From GCA-020344555 sp964548955 (lineage in GTDB: Bacteria; Planctomycetota; Phycisphaerae; UBA1845): a DNA stretch of 22,529 nt. Within the stretch, counting starts at the first letter, position 1. Every line of letters starts with the position of its first letter. The position numbers were made by a program, and so were the translations under genes. Of this stretch, positions 1 through 8,296 are shown one piece after another. A model generated the notes under the pieces. The model was not told where the DNA came from. It did not search any database and worked only from the letters and a program-made list of their open reading frames with translations. The stretch spans positions 1 through 22,529 of the forward strand of contig CAZJTP010000056.1 of the NCBI GenBank assembly GCA_964548955.1. The letters are read 5' to 3'.

Positions 1-8
1 ACCGCCTT

Positions 9-63
9 GGCGCTACCCCCAAGGACGTTCAACCCTCTCAGCTGCTCAACTTGGGGTAGCGCC
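9..63. repeat. Inverted repeat at the window edge
   Basis: The arms GGCGCTACCCC(C)AAG (9-23) and CTTGGGGTAGCGCC (50-63) are complementary except for one bulged C, and enclose a 26-base loop. It lies just beyond the terminator hairpin that follows the anti-sigma gene. It could be a second terminator, the end of a convergent unit, or a dispersed repeat. The window edge prevents a choice. The complementarity is directly visible, but its function is not. Confidence 0.5.
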
Positions 64-90
64 CCGGCCTGGAATCCCAGCGCAGAATAA

Positions 91-124
91 GGAAACCGCC
101 CGGCGAACGCGCCAGGCGGTTTCC
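91..124 (-). terminator. Stem-loop terminator of the sigma/anti-sigma operon
   Basis: GGAAACCGCC (91-100) pairs perfectly with GGCGGTTTCC (115-124). After one C·A mismatch the stem continues with GGCG/CGCC (102-105/110-113) around an AACG loop. On the minus strand it lies 30 bases after the anti-sigma stop codon and is followed by TTATTCT, a modest T-rich tail. The position and stem strength fit an intrinsic terminator of the sigma/anti-sigma transcript. It may also act in the other direction. Confidence 0.7.
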
Positions 125-153
125 TGTAGGTTCGATCCGAGTTTTGTCGCGTC

Positions 154-1563
154 CTACTCGTCGCCAGCTGGCAGTGTCTCGACGTGTAGGTCTCCGTAAA
201 CCACCCGCCAGTCGCCGGCATCGAGCTGCCAGCGAACGAGTACGGCCTCCGCGTCACCGGGAGTTACCTGTGGGCCGAAGTACTCCGCCTCCACGCCGTC
301 GCGAACCATGCCCTGGAAGAACAGCGTTCCGGCATAAAGCGGCATGAGCCTGTCCATCATCGTCTGGGGGTCACCCAGCCCCTGCAGCTTCTTTTTCTGC
401 TCCTCGTCAGCGCTGGAGGCTATCCGATAGAAGTCCATGCCGATCCGTGTGAAATCGAGCGCGCTCGGGTATTCACCCTCGATCAACTCGCTGTAGGAAC
501 GGAGACCCGTGATAAGGGCCTCTTCGGTGGCTGCGGGTACTCTGACATCGAACTTTGGCTTTTCATCTTCCTTGAAGATCGACGTATCGAACAGCGACGC
601 CTCGAGCTCGACGTCCCACCGGAATCGATCGCACACAACGGTCAACAGCGAACCTTCTGAGGCGCCGGGCATTGTGAGCGTGTAGCGAACCGGCAGAAAC
701 GTCTCCTCGTTGACCCAGAGCTCAAACGAAGTTGGCGGCGCGGGCCCTTCCGCTGTGTCGGAGGCAGTCGGACCGACAAGACCCAGTGCTGCGCCGTCGA
801 TCTCGAAGCCGACGGCGTCCTGCCCGTCGATGACATCGGAACCGAGCTCGGCCCGTGCGTTCCCCGTAAGCTCCCAGAGCTTCTCGATGTAATCGTCCGG
901 GCGGAAACTGGCCGGATCGTGCATCGACGGGTCGTCGTATTTGATCCGGAAGCCCAACGCTTCCCCCGGTCTTCCGGACACGACCGGCCCGTCTACCGGC
1001 TGGATCGTGGTAAGGAAGTGCTGCCCACCCATGTACATCTCGGTGCGCGATCCGTACTCCCGCGACAGATACGTCTTGCCGGTCACGGACATGGGCATCG
1101 TTCCGCCGGCTATGGTTACCGCCAGGTCGGCCACCATCGTTTGCGTCTGCTGGACGGCGTGCCCGATCTTGTCGAGTGCCAGCGACCGGCTCGGCCCGAC
1201 AAGTATGACAAAGGCAAAAACCAAGCAGGCAGCTGCAGACAGCGTGGCTGCCGTATAACGAATCTTCGGGTTGGTCATGATGGAATCTCCAAGGCGTCGC
1301 ACTGTGTGGAAGATGATGCCGCCGCGTGAACGCTGCGGTACTTCCTCCGGTAGGGACGCCATCAGCTGGTCGCGCAGCTCGTTGTGCCCGCGGTCATACG
1401 CTTCGTAGGTTCGAACGAGCGCAGCCTGATCACGGCGGTCCTGCGTGAAGTACTCGCGGCAGCTCTCACACTCCATGAGATGTTCCTCAAGCATGGAGGC
1501 CTGCCAAGGCTCGAGCAGCTTCATGCTCAACAGTGCCCACTTGTCTCTGTCAGGGCAGGTCAT
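154..1563 (-). CDS. Membrane-anchored anti-sigma factor with zf-HC2-type zinc finger
   Basis: This 469-residue protein probably holds the neighbouring ECF sigma factor inactive at the membrane. The N-terminal cytoplasmic part has a zinc-finger-like motif H28-x3-C32-x2-C35 (EEHLMECESC), as in zf-HC2 anti-sigma factors. One membrane segment follows at about residues 104-123. The remaining ~340 residues should be outside the membrane and contain beta-rich stretches (for example FELWVNEETFLPVRYTL near 280-296) that recall LolA/LolB-like lipoprotein-sorting folds. The fold is inferred from sequence feel, not from an alignment. The start codon overlaps the sigma stop in ATGA, implying coupled translation and a fixed stoichiometry. 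The signal sensed by the outer domain cannot be read from the sequence. A strong hairpin follows the gene. Confidence 0.8.
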   Translation of the reverse strand: MTCPDRDKWALLSMKLLEPWQASMLEEHLMECESCREYFTQDRRDQAALVRTYEAYDRGHNELRDQLMASLPEEVPQRSRGGIIFHTVRRLGDSIMTNPKIRYTAATLSAAACLVFAFVILVGPSRSLALDKIGHAVQQTQTMVADLAVTIAGGTMPMSVTGKTYLSREYGSRTEMYMGGQHFLTTIQPVDGPVVSGRPGEALGFRIKYDDPSMHDPASFRPDDYIEKLWELTGNARAELGSDVIDGQDAVGFEIDGAALGLVGPTASDTAEGPAPPTSFELWVNEETFLPVRYTLTMPGASEGSLLTVVCDRFRWDVELEASLFDTSIFKEDEKPKFDVRVPAATEEALITGLRSYSELIEGEYPSALDFTRIGMDFYRIASSADEEQKKKLQGLGDPQTMMDRLMPLYAGTLFFQGMVRDGVEAEYFGPQVTPGDAEAVLVRWQLDAGDWRVVYGDLHVETLPAGDE

Positions 1564-2135
1564 GGGAACGTCTCCTGTTTGTGCAAAATCTCCGCGAGTT
1601 TCCGGCGGGCGCTGGCAAGCGCGCGATAAAGTCCTGATCGTGACAGACCCAGCACCGTGCGGGCCTGCTCGGCGTCGAGCTCCTGCAGGTAGAAAGAATG
1701 GAGCGCGAGCCGATCCTTCTCCGGTAGCTTTGCGATGGCTTCGCGCAAGTCGGTAACTTGGTCGTCAGGTGCATGCATGGGCCCGATGACCTCAAGATCA
1801 TGGAGCGACTGGCCTAGCATCTGTCGATCGCGAATTCGTCCACGCCGCCATTCCAGGCATACCCGCCTGGCAATGCTCACCAGCCACGGTCCGAACCTCG
1901 CGGGATCTGCGAGATCGCCGAGCTTGCGATACGCCCTGAGGAACACCTCCTGCGTAAGGTCGGACGCGACGTGGGAATCGCGCGTGGCGTCGTAGCAGAT
2001 CGCGCGAATGAACCTGGCCCGTCGGTCGTACAACTCCGCGAAGGCGGACCGATCGCCTCGCAGGGTTCCCAGGACCAAGGTCTCATCTGACGCCGCCACC
2101 ACTTGATTCTCCGCTGTGCCGTCCGGAGCCATCAT
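1560..2135 (-). CDS. ECF-type RNA polymerase sigma factor
   Basis: This is a 191-residue sigma-70 family protein of the extracytoplasmic function class. Region 2 covers about residues 28-100 and includes DLTQEVFLRAYRKL and a following WLVSIARRVCLEWRR helix used for -10 recognition and core binding. Region 4 covers about 132-185 (LPEKDRLALHSFYLQEL then a helix-turn-helix, LGLSRSGLYRALASARRKL). The frame is open upstream to 2486, but the extra ~117 residues look non-coding. ATG at 2135 (followed by a second ATG) gives the normal family length. It lies 12 bases after a weak GGAAAG ribosome-binding site. The gene overlaps the anti-sigma gene by 4 bases, so the two form one regulatory pair. Its regulon is unknown. 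ECF factors often activate their own promoter, but no autoregulatory site could be identified. Confidence 0.87.
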   Translation of the reverse strand: MMAPDGTAENQVVAASDETLVLGTLRGDRSAFAELYDRRARFIRAICYDATRDSHVASDLTQEVFLRAYRKLGDLADPARFGPWLVSIARRVCLEWRRGRIRDRQMLGQSLHDLEVIGPMHAPDDQVTDLREAIAKLPEKDRLALHSFYLQELDAEQARTVLGLSRSGLYRALASARRKLAEILHKQETFP

Positions 2136-2258
2136 GATAACCAGTGTCTTTCCCGGCCGATCTGTCCATCGGCAAATCGGCAAAATCACCTGGAATCCCC
2201 TCAAGGACGACTTCACTCGTTGCCACGCCAGCGATCGTCTGCGCAACGTCAGGCATCC

Positions 2259-2290
2259 TGGCGGTTCGCTAAATCCCAGGCGAACCGCCA
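2259..2290. repeat. Perfect 11-base inverted repeat, hairpin or operator
   Basis: TGGCGGTTCGC (2259-2269) and GCGAACCGCCA (2280-2290) are exact reverse complements around a 10-base loop. An outer CCTG/CAGG pair extends the stem across a bulge. There is no T-run on either side, so a classic intrinsic terminator is unlikely. It lies about 125 bases upstream of the sigma start on one strand and 16 bases upstream of the AGGAGG site on the other. An operator or a transcript hairpin are both possible. Confidence 0.55.
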
Positions 2291-2306
2291 TCAGGTGCGG
2301 ATCGTC

Positions 2307-2565
2307 AGGAGGAATCAAAATTAACACGAATGAAAAAGAAAGACTCGCGCAAGCGATCATCGAGCTGATTGAGACAAACAACGAAGTCGCCTGGGCGGTG
2401 CAAAACTGTGCGTGTGCCAATCGCCTAACATCGCAATCAAGCCGATCCTGCAGTTGGGCGTATGTCATAAGGCCGGTTGGACTCAACCGCGAACGCTGCG
2501 GGACGGAGCGTTCTCTACTCCGCAGTGTCAGATCGGCACGCCGTGCGACGCGCTATCCGAGATGA
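2307..2565 (+). pseudogene. Small open frame or remnant with perfect Shine-Dalgarno but ATT start
   Basis: AGGAGG at 2307-2312 is followed, at the ideal 7-base spacing, by ATT (2320) rather than ATG. The frame then reads (I/M)NTNEKERLAQAIIELI and onward through ETNNEVAWAVQN, which looks like a genuine amphipathic helix with acidic and aliphatic periodicity. After about residue 35 the composition becomes unprotein-like. A +1 shift near 2411 would instead give CQSPNIAIKPILQL, so a frameshift is plausible. It is on the strand opposite to all neighbours. It could be a decayed small gene (ATG lost, frame broken) or an unusual gene using the rare ATT start known from infC. I do not recognise a family. 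Confidence 0.3.
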
Positions 2566-2568
2566 TCG

Positions 2569-5500
2569 CTATGTACCGGCCGCGCGGAGGACTTCGTCAC
2601 GAAGCTCAAATGCACCACTGTTTTGACGTTTGATTAGCTTTCCGAGCAGCACTAAGAAGGTGGAACGAAGCCCTGGGTCCGTACGAATTTGATTCGAGTT
2701 GGTCAGCCAGCAAGCCCGGAGTGCCTCGACCAGATTGGCTTCAAGCCGATCATCGCGCCAATCGTACAGGTCGAATGATTGGACGGCATCAGCTAACCAA
2801 GCGATTCCGAGTACGCGCAGCGACAGACCGGCCGGTCGAGCAAGGAACCCTGCAAATGCACTCGCAACGTGTGGCCGTTTCAACCACCGTTTAGCGAAAC
2901 GCCGATACTGATCGGAAAGTGATCCGAGGTCCACATGGAAGTTTTCGTTGTCCAGCGCTCTCGAATGCAACCCAAGCCCCATCAATTCGATCCACAAATC
3001 CGGCAGTCGATATCCAAGCCTTTTGCCTTCTGTCCACGTGTCGGAAGCGAAGGCCCACTCAATCATTTCTTTCCACCGGTCAACAAAAACGGTCGCTGAT
3101 TCGGCAGCACGAGTGCCGGACACAAACCAGTCGCCGAGAAAACTGGATACCCAGTAGTGGGCGGACGGACCGAGATTTAGAACCGGCTTCCAAAGTTCTT
3201 CAGGATGCTCGTCGGATCGCATCTGCGTAATGGTGACCGCGAGCTTCTGAAAGACCCATGAGTCGTATCGATACGGTGCCCCATCGACCTCGTCCTCATC
3301 CTCTTCTGACATTTCTGCATGGAACATCGAAATCGTGACGTCCAACGCGTTCTTGAGCAATCGAAGCCAAGCGATCCTCTCCGTCGCACTGGAGGCTTGG
3401 CGTAGCGGAGGAATCCAATCGAAAGTGGATTGAAGCAGTTGGATATCGAGGCCCGGATGTAGGCGTGAACGTCGTCGTCGTTGCTTTAGTCCGTTTGCGG
3501 CCTCGTTCGGCGTGTCATCCGGCTGCACACAATCCCAGTCGAGCAATCGTTGCCTTGCTTTCTCGATTCTGTGGAGACCTAGTCCCGCGATTCGTCCGAT
3601 TCGTGCCCAAGCAACGGGATCGCTACTGATCCGCTGATTTTCAAAGGCTTCGACTAGTCGCTCTTTCCAGACGTGCCATCGCGTGCAATCAAGTCGTAAC
3701 TGGCTTGCGCGTTGAATGATCGCTCGAAGACCGGACCACATTATAGCCAAGTTCTGAAGTCGGACAAAATCATCTCCGAGCGGATTCCGAAGCCTGAAAG
3801 CCGCCTTCATCGCAACACCCGTCGTCGAGTAATAAAACCCGGTCACAAATGCGGCAAGATGTGATCGCACGTTTTTCTGCAACGTGTCGATGGACAGAAT
3901 CGCGACAAGGGCCTCCGCGACGAAGCTATCCCATCGGAGTGTGTTCAGCGATTCGGCGATCTCCAACTCTGAGCGTTGCGGCGGGGATTCGATCACGTCC
4001 ATTAACTGTTGTTGGCACCAATCGAGTTTGTCAGGGTGTTTGGCAAGCCATTCGGCGTGATTTGTCAAGAGCACGGCGACTCCACCACATACAGACGACT
4101 TAACGAAATCCAAGACCTCCTCATGTTCGTCGTCCAGCGTCGTACCCGAAATGGCTTGGAGCTGACTCCAAAAGCCATCAACATCGGTATCCGAAAGAGC
4201 CTTTTCGCCGTCAAGGAGCATCCTACAGTGTACCGGGAAGTTCATCACAGCAAGCGATTGCTGCCTTTCGAGTAACGCCGCTTCTGTTCGTTCCCTGATC
4301 TGCTCCGGCCATTCAAGCTCAAAAACCTCCGTACCATCAGGCTGCTCTAAACGTCGGTAGTTATCCGGGTCGAAGCGAGCGATCAATAGGTCGAGCGAAT
4401 TACGATAGGGGCTGTTCTCTCGTTCCTGTTGCCAGCATTGTCGCGCTTGAACGAAGAACTCTGCAATTGACGGCCGCGTTAGCGTTAGGACGACCGCTCG
4501 ATCGCGCAAGGACTCCTTACGATGTGGCAGGAGGTGCCATTCTCTCACGAGATTGTAGATTGGCTCGCCAAGCCGAACCCAGCTCATCATTTCGATCTGC
4601 CAAACCGTTCCATCGAAAAGTAGATGGTTATGCCACTCGAACAACTGCCAAGTCCCAAGAAGCGGAAGTAGCGGCCCCTCGAAAAGTGATGGTGTGCGAA
4701 GTCCGACGGCAACCAGTACTCCCGCGAAGGCGACCGACTCGGACCGTGCCAGGATCGTCTCAATGTAGGGATTGATGTCGTGTTCGGCGTCTACTTCGTC
4801 GTATAACCACTTCTCAAGGGCCATGAGTGCCGAAGCCACGAGATCGGCGCTGATCAGTAGATTACGGTACCATCCGTAGACTCGATGGTCGCCCAACCAG
4901 CGCCTCGCTCCTGAATTCGTCTGGACGCTGATTTCCGGCGCCGTCCAGTTCTTTTGACCCCAATATCGAGCATGACCGGCTTCGACAGACACCCATCGCT
5001 GTGTGGCGAAGTTGACGAGGCGGATAATCGTATCTAACCCATCAGCAGGCTGTGCTCTTAGGAAAGCAAGGAACGGCCCCTGGAAGTACATGCCGGGATG
5101 GGCCGAGCAAGTTGATTCTGTGCCACACTGATCGAGCGGGTCGCTATCGTAGGGGTCCTCGTAGCCCGGTGGCTCAATGCAAGTCGCGAGCAACAGTTCC
5201 TTTGCGACTGCAGGGCGAGCCTGCACGAGGGATTGAAACGCAACTACGTTCCCCAAGCACACCTCTTGAAAGGCGTTGTCAACATGCTCGGATGGACCAT
5301 CCGGCCACGGATCGCGTTTCTGCCCCCTTGTCACCGGTCCAAGACCGACCGGCATTCGCGCTAGCCTCGCTTGATATTCCGGGTCGCTCGCGAGTTTTCG
5401 CAAACGTTCCTGCTCGCTGCGACGATACGCGTCAGCCCTCGTTTGGACCTCTCTACTCGGTTCGCGCCTTCGCGCAAGTTCCAGGGCAAGTTCTGCTACC

Positions 5501-7953
5501 TCCGCCGGCAGGTCTGACGCTCCGAGCAAGGCGGCCTCATACACATGCTGGTCAAGATCCTTTTCGAAGTGTACTTGCTCCGCCTTTAGACACTGAACCT
5601 CACGGGCCATTCTGAGAGACAGCGTTGCCGCCTCGATGCGCCCTGGCCACTTGTGACCGGCTGCAAGCTCGATGGGGACTGTGCGCAGCCAAAGAGAACA
5701 AACCTTGGATACGCTCGCAAACAGGCCGGGGCGAGAGACAACATCGTCAACATGTCGATACAGAAGGCGGAGAACGGGCAGCCAGTGCGGACCATAAGGA
5801 ACCCGCATAAATGAGGCATAAAGGCCAGCATCCGACGGCTTCTCTGCGAGCAGCGGAATCCGAGGGTCAGGAAACGTGCAACTATGAAGAAACGCCTTGA
5901 GGAGCCGGTATAGCAGACTTGCATCACCTTGAAGAAGTACCGGCCAGGTTTGTTCGAGAAGTCGATTGGCATTGACCGAGAAGACCGGCGCTTCTAAGAG
6001 AAGATCTCGCGCGATGACTGAAGCGTCATCATCGCTCGTAACTTGAGCAATCGTCTGTTGCCATCGCAAGACGCCGTTTTGCTGTTGTTCCAAAAGACGA
6101 AGGCCATATAACCGAACAGCCCTATGCCATCGAGGTTGTAGGGCGTGATCACGGATTACTTGCGCGTCGTTGTTCGCTCCAATCAACACACGGAGGCGAG
6201 CAAGATCGCCGATTAGATCGTGTGCAAATCGAACGCGCTCATCTTGGACTCGCAACACGTGGCGTTGTTCAAGCGAACCAAGCATCAGTGATTCGGCTTG
6301 GTCGAGGGTCTTGGTGGCAACCGAGGTGGCAAGGCCGCTTCCTTCTTCTTCTCCCACTTTCTTGAGCAACTCGGAACGGGCATGACGGTAAAAGTCTGCG
6401 TCCGTCCAGTAGCCCCACAGCCAATCGAGGACATCAGATTCCGTGGTCCATGACGACAGAGTATCATCGGCGAAGGCTTGGCTTGACAACGCAACGAAGT
6501 CGAGGATCTTCAGATTGCGAAGCAGGAGTCCGAGTTCCCGTCGGTTCGCAAGGCCTCGCAGAGAGGGCATTTTAGAAAGAAGGCTGTCAATCTCATCAGG
6601 CGCGGGGAACAGAATGCTCTCGACCTTTGCGGCGCCTAGGTCAACGTTAACAGCGGCAAACTTAGGGAGGCACCTCTGCCATCCTGCAGCTTCGGCAGTG
6701 AGAATCAACCGCCAGATGCTTGGCGACTGCTGGTTGGAAGCGATAACGCTGCGGCAGAGACTTGCCGCATTCTTCAGAGCGTTGGGACTGAAGCGATCAA
6801 TCCCATCCAGAACAAGAAGGGCACTGCGAGAAGCGCACGCCGTGAGGATATCGCTCAAGGCATGACTAATGCCTAGATGCTGACGTATTCCGAGATCGTC
6901 TGGGCAATCAAGTGCATCCGCGTCTAGCCATACTACCTTGCCTGATGCTTTTTCTTGTTCGGAAATCTGCCGAGCGATTGCGCTCTTCCCAACTCCCGAT
7001 TCGCCGACAAGTGCGACAATCGGCGTTGTCAAGAGACACATGGTGATCGAGTCACATCGCCCTTTGCGATCAAGTCGAAGGCCATCCCCTACAACGTCAC
7101 GCACCCGCGTAATCCGTTGTTCTGAAAACTCGGCAAGCTGTCTCCAATCGGCCTCACAATCCGGGTGGTCTTTGAGCTCAAACTCAGTGCGGAGTAACGC
7201 GAGCAGTTTGGCAAGATCGAGCGTTCCGCCAACTGGCCGTTGCTCAGACGCGATCGCTACCAGGCGCTTCCACAATCGCGTCGCCTCATCGGCGCAACCG
7301 CTTTCGAGCAGCGCTTGGCATCGTGAGAGCGCGTCCGCTTCCTGGCTTGAGGGTCGGGCCTGAAAGTCGAAGTGCAACAAGCGCAAGTGCTTTGCCAAGC
7401 GCACGGTTGCAAGATCATCGTGTTCGCCCAGATCGTGAAGGCCCGACGGACAACGAAGGCTTGCAAACAGATTGCGGGCGATTTGGGACGATTGGCCGCG
7501 TGTAGTGAACCGTGTGGACGCCCGCGCCGGATCAGGGTGGCTGGCTTCGGTTGAGAATCGGTCCCATGCGTTTTTGACGCCATTTGCGATCTCTCCAACT
7601 ACAAGCGCCAGTAGGTCGTGGTCGCGGCGAAACGGGCATCCATCGGCACCATGCCACTGCCGCCATGCATCCTCAACGAAATCCCTTGAGAAGCCATTAC
7701 GATTCACCTGCCGATCGCTCTTGATGGAGATCGCAACCGACCTTTCGCCCACTGTGCTGGCGAATGTAATCACAAGATCATCAAAGAGCCACGCAGATTC
7801 TTGGACCTGAAAGTCAATGCGGATGACCCTGCCAACTTCATGACCGAGTGGTTGGCGGTCACTTAGCAGGTCGATAGCGAATAAGGCCGCGCAGTGGTCC
7901 TCGAAGCAGTACCCACCGCCACCCGTCGCTTTCACCGGAGCTTTCTTTGTCAT
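2569..7953 (-). CDS. Giant STAND-type NTPase with N-terminal nuclease-like domain (Avs-like candidate)
   Basis: This is a protein of about 1794 residues. Near the N-terminus, F17-E18, D58-D59 (LFDDLVITF) and S76-x-K78 (ISIKSD) match the spacing of a PD-(D/E)XK nuclease such as Cap4/DUF4297, with Ser in place of the usual Glu/Gln. Walker A GESGVGKS is at 317-324 and Walker B ALLVLDGID ends at about 386. A VRFAHDLIGDLA segment (575-586) resembles the end of the STAND winged-helix module. The remaining ~1200 residues look helical and repeat-like, suiting a ligand sensor. By family knowledge, Avs proteins sense phage terminase or portal and then activate the effector; the target here is unknown. 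The start was chosen at ATG 7953 because the conserved domain begins directly after it. ATG 8043 would add 30 unlikely residues and lies in a hairpin stem. The gene stands alone and is visibly more A+T-rich than its neighbours. A non-defence NACHT/STAND regulator is the main alternative. Confidence 0.72.
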   Translation of the reverse strand: MTKKAPVKATGGGGYCFEDHCAALFAIDLLSDRQPLGHEVGRVIRIDFQVQESAWLFDDLVITFASTVGERSVAISIKSDRQVNRNGFSRDFVEDAWRQWHGADGCPFRRDHDLLALVVGEIANGVKNAWDRFSTEASHPDPARASTRFTTRGQSSQIARNLFASLRCPSGLHDLGEHDDLATVRLAKHLRLLHFDFQARPSSQEADALSRCQALLESGCADEATRLWKRLVAIASEQRPVGGTLDLAKLLALLRTEFELKDHPDCEADWRQLAEFSEQRITRVRDVVGDGLRLDRKGRCDSITMCLLTTPIVALVGESGVGKSAIARQISEQEKASGKVVWLDADALDCPDDLGIRQHLGISHALSDILTACASRSALLVLDGIDRFSPNALKNAASLCRSVIASNQQSPSIWRLILTAEAAGWQRCLPKFAAVNVDLGAAKVESILFPAPDEIDSLLSKMPSLRGLANRRELGLLLRNLKILDFVALSSQAFADDTLSSWTTESDVLDWLWGYWTDADFYRHARSELLKKVGEEEGSGLATSVATKTLDQAESLMLGSLEQRHVLRVQDERVRFAHDLIGDLARLRVLIGANNDAQVIRDHALQPRWHRAVRLYGLRLLEQQQNGVLRWQQTIAQVTSDDDASVIARDLLLEAPVFSVNANRLLEQTWPVLLQGDASLLYRLLKAFLHSCTFPDPRIPLLAEKPSDAGLYASFMRVPYGPHWLPVLRLLYRHVDDVVSRPGLFASVSKVCSLWLRTVPIELAAGHKWPGRIEAATLSLRMAREVQCLKAEQVHFEKDLDQHVYEAALLGASDLPAEVAELALELARRREPSREVQTRADAYRRSEQERLRKLASDPEYQARLARMPVGLGPVTRGQKRDPWPDGPSEHVDNAFQEVCLGNVVAFQSLVQARPAVAKELLLATCIEPPGYEDPYDSDPLDQCGTESTCSAHPGMYFQGPFLAFLRAQPADGLDTIIRLVNFATQRWVSVEAGHARYWGQKNWTAPEISVQTNSGARRWLGDHRVYGWYRNLLISADLVASALMALEKWLYDEVDAEHDINPYIETILARSESVAFAGVLVAVGLRTPSLFEGPLLPLLGTWQLFEWHNHLLFDGTVWQIEMMSWVRLGEPIYNLVREWHLLPHRKESLRDRAVVLTLTRPSIAEFFVQARQCWQQERENSPYRNSLDLLIARFDPDNYRRLEQPDGTEVFELEWPEQIRERTEAALLERQQSLAVMNFPVHCRMLLDGEKALSDTDVDGFWSQLQAISGTTLDDEHEEVLDFVKSSVCGGVAVLLTNHAEWLAKHPDKLDWCQQQLMDVIESPPQRSELEIAESLNTLRWDSFVAEALVAILSIDTLQKNVRSHLAAFVTGFYYSTTGVAMKAAFRLRNPLGDDFVRLQNLAIMWSGLRAIIQRASQLRLDCTRWHVWKERLVEAFENQRISSDPVAWARIGRIAGLGLHRIEKARQRLLDWDCVQPDDTPNEAANGLKQRRRRSRLHPGLDIQLLQSTFDWIPPLRQASSATERIAWLRLLKNALDVTISMFHAEMSEEDEDEVDGAPYRYDSWVFQKLAVTITQMRSDEHPEELWKPVLNLGPSAHYWVSSFLGDWFVSGTRAAESATVFVDRWKEMIEWAFASDTWTEGKRLGYRLPDLWIELMGLGLHSRALDNENFHVDLGSLSDQYRRFAKRWLKRPHVASAFAGFLARPAGLSLRVLGIAWLADAVQSFDLYDWRDDRLEANLVEALRACWLTNSNQIRTDPGLRSTFLVLLGKLIKRQNSGAFELRDEVLRAAGT

Positions 7954-8039
7954 CGTACGCACATCCGAACAACGACGTCGGATTCCGCCGAGACAGCCAA
8001 ATCCCATACTACCGACGGCGGGTGGGGCCGTCCACGTTA

Positions 8040-8073
8040 CCATCTCGCCCCGTTCACATCAGGGGGGAGATGG
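8040..8073 (-). promoter_or_regulatory. Hairpin upstream of the large NTPase gene
   Basis: The arms 8040-8051 (CCATCTCGCCCC) and 8062-8073 (GGGGGGAGATGG) pair over 12 bases with one mismatch around a 10-base loop. The upstream in-frame ATG of the NTPase frame (8043) is buried in the stem, which favours the downstream start at 7953. No T-tract follows on the minus strand. It could be a 5' leader structure, an attenuator, or a factor-dependent end for transcripts arriving from nuoN. Confidence 0.45.
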
Positions 8074-8296
8074 CAGGTCAACACGTATAGGGCTGGACCT
8101 CGGTGGTGCGTAAGGTCTTCCGGAAAACCAGCTGCAGTTACGATGCGTTACCGGAGTCGGATCGTTCACCGCCGTTGCCGTTCTTGCCCTCCTGGAAGAT
8201 CCAGGTGTGGTTCATGTCGGCGACCTTGGCGATGAGTGGAGGTCGCCGCAGCCGGAGGTGTCGGTGGTATCGAATCCCCGCCAGCGTTGAAGCACT
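8074..8296. other. Non-coding stretch upstream of the NTPase gene
   Basis: No gene could be supported. A minus-strand frame ending at 8138 reads AKVADMNHTWIFQEGKNGNG near its end, which has a protein-like feel but no recognisable family and no ribosome-binding site. A TTGACC hexamer (minus strand, 8081-8076) resembles a -35 box but lacks a good -10 at the right distance. The repeat array begins immediately to the right. Confidence 0.5.

Larger units (their letters stand above)
2136..2568. other. 433-base intergenic stretch between sigma gene and large NTPase gene
   Basis: No minus-strand gene is convincing here. The long upstream extension of the sigma frame has no family features. The stretch holds the 5' region of the sigma gene, a perfect 11-base inverted repeat (2259-2290), and a plus-strand open frame with a strong Shine-Dalgarno site but no ATG (2307-2565). 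No promoter with convincing -35 and -10 boxes was found for either direction. No T-tailed terminator for the large NTPase gene was seen. Confidence 0.6.

Noticed and set aside
2136..2486. N-terminal extension of the sigma factor to 308 residues
   Set aside because: The additional residues have no sigma-family features, and the normal ECF length is reached from ATG 2135.
7954..8043. Upstream start of the NTPase gene at ATG 8043
   Set aside because: The 30 added residues are not domain-like and the ATG lies within a hairpin stem. ATG 7953 directly precedes the recognisable domain.
8076..8081. TTGACC as -35 box for the NTPase gene
   Set aside because: At 17 bases downstream only TGTGAA is found, a poor -10 match, so no promoter is claimed.
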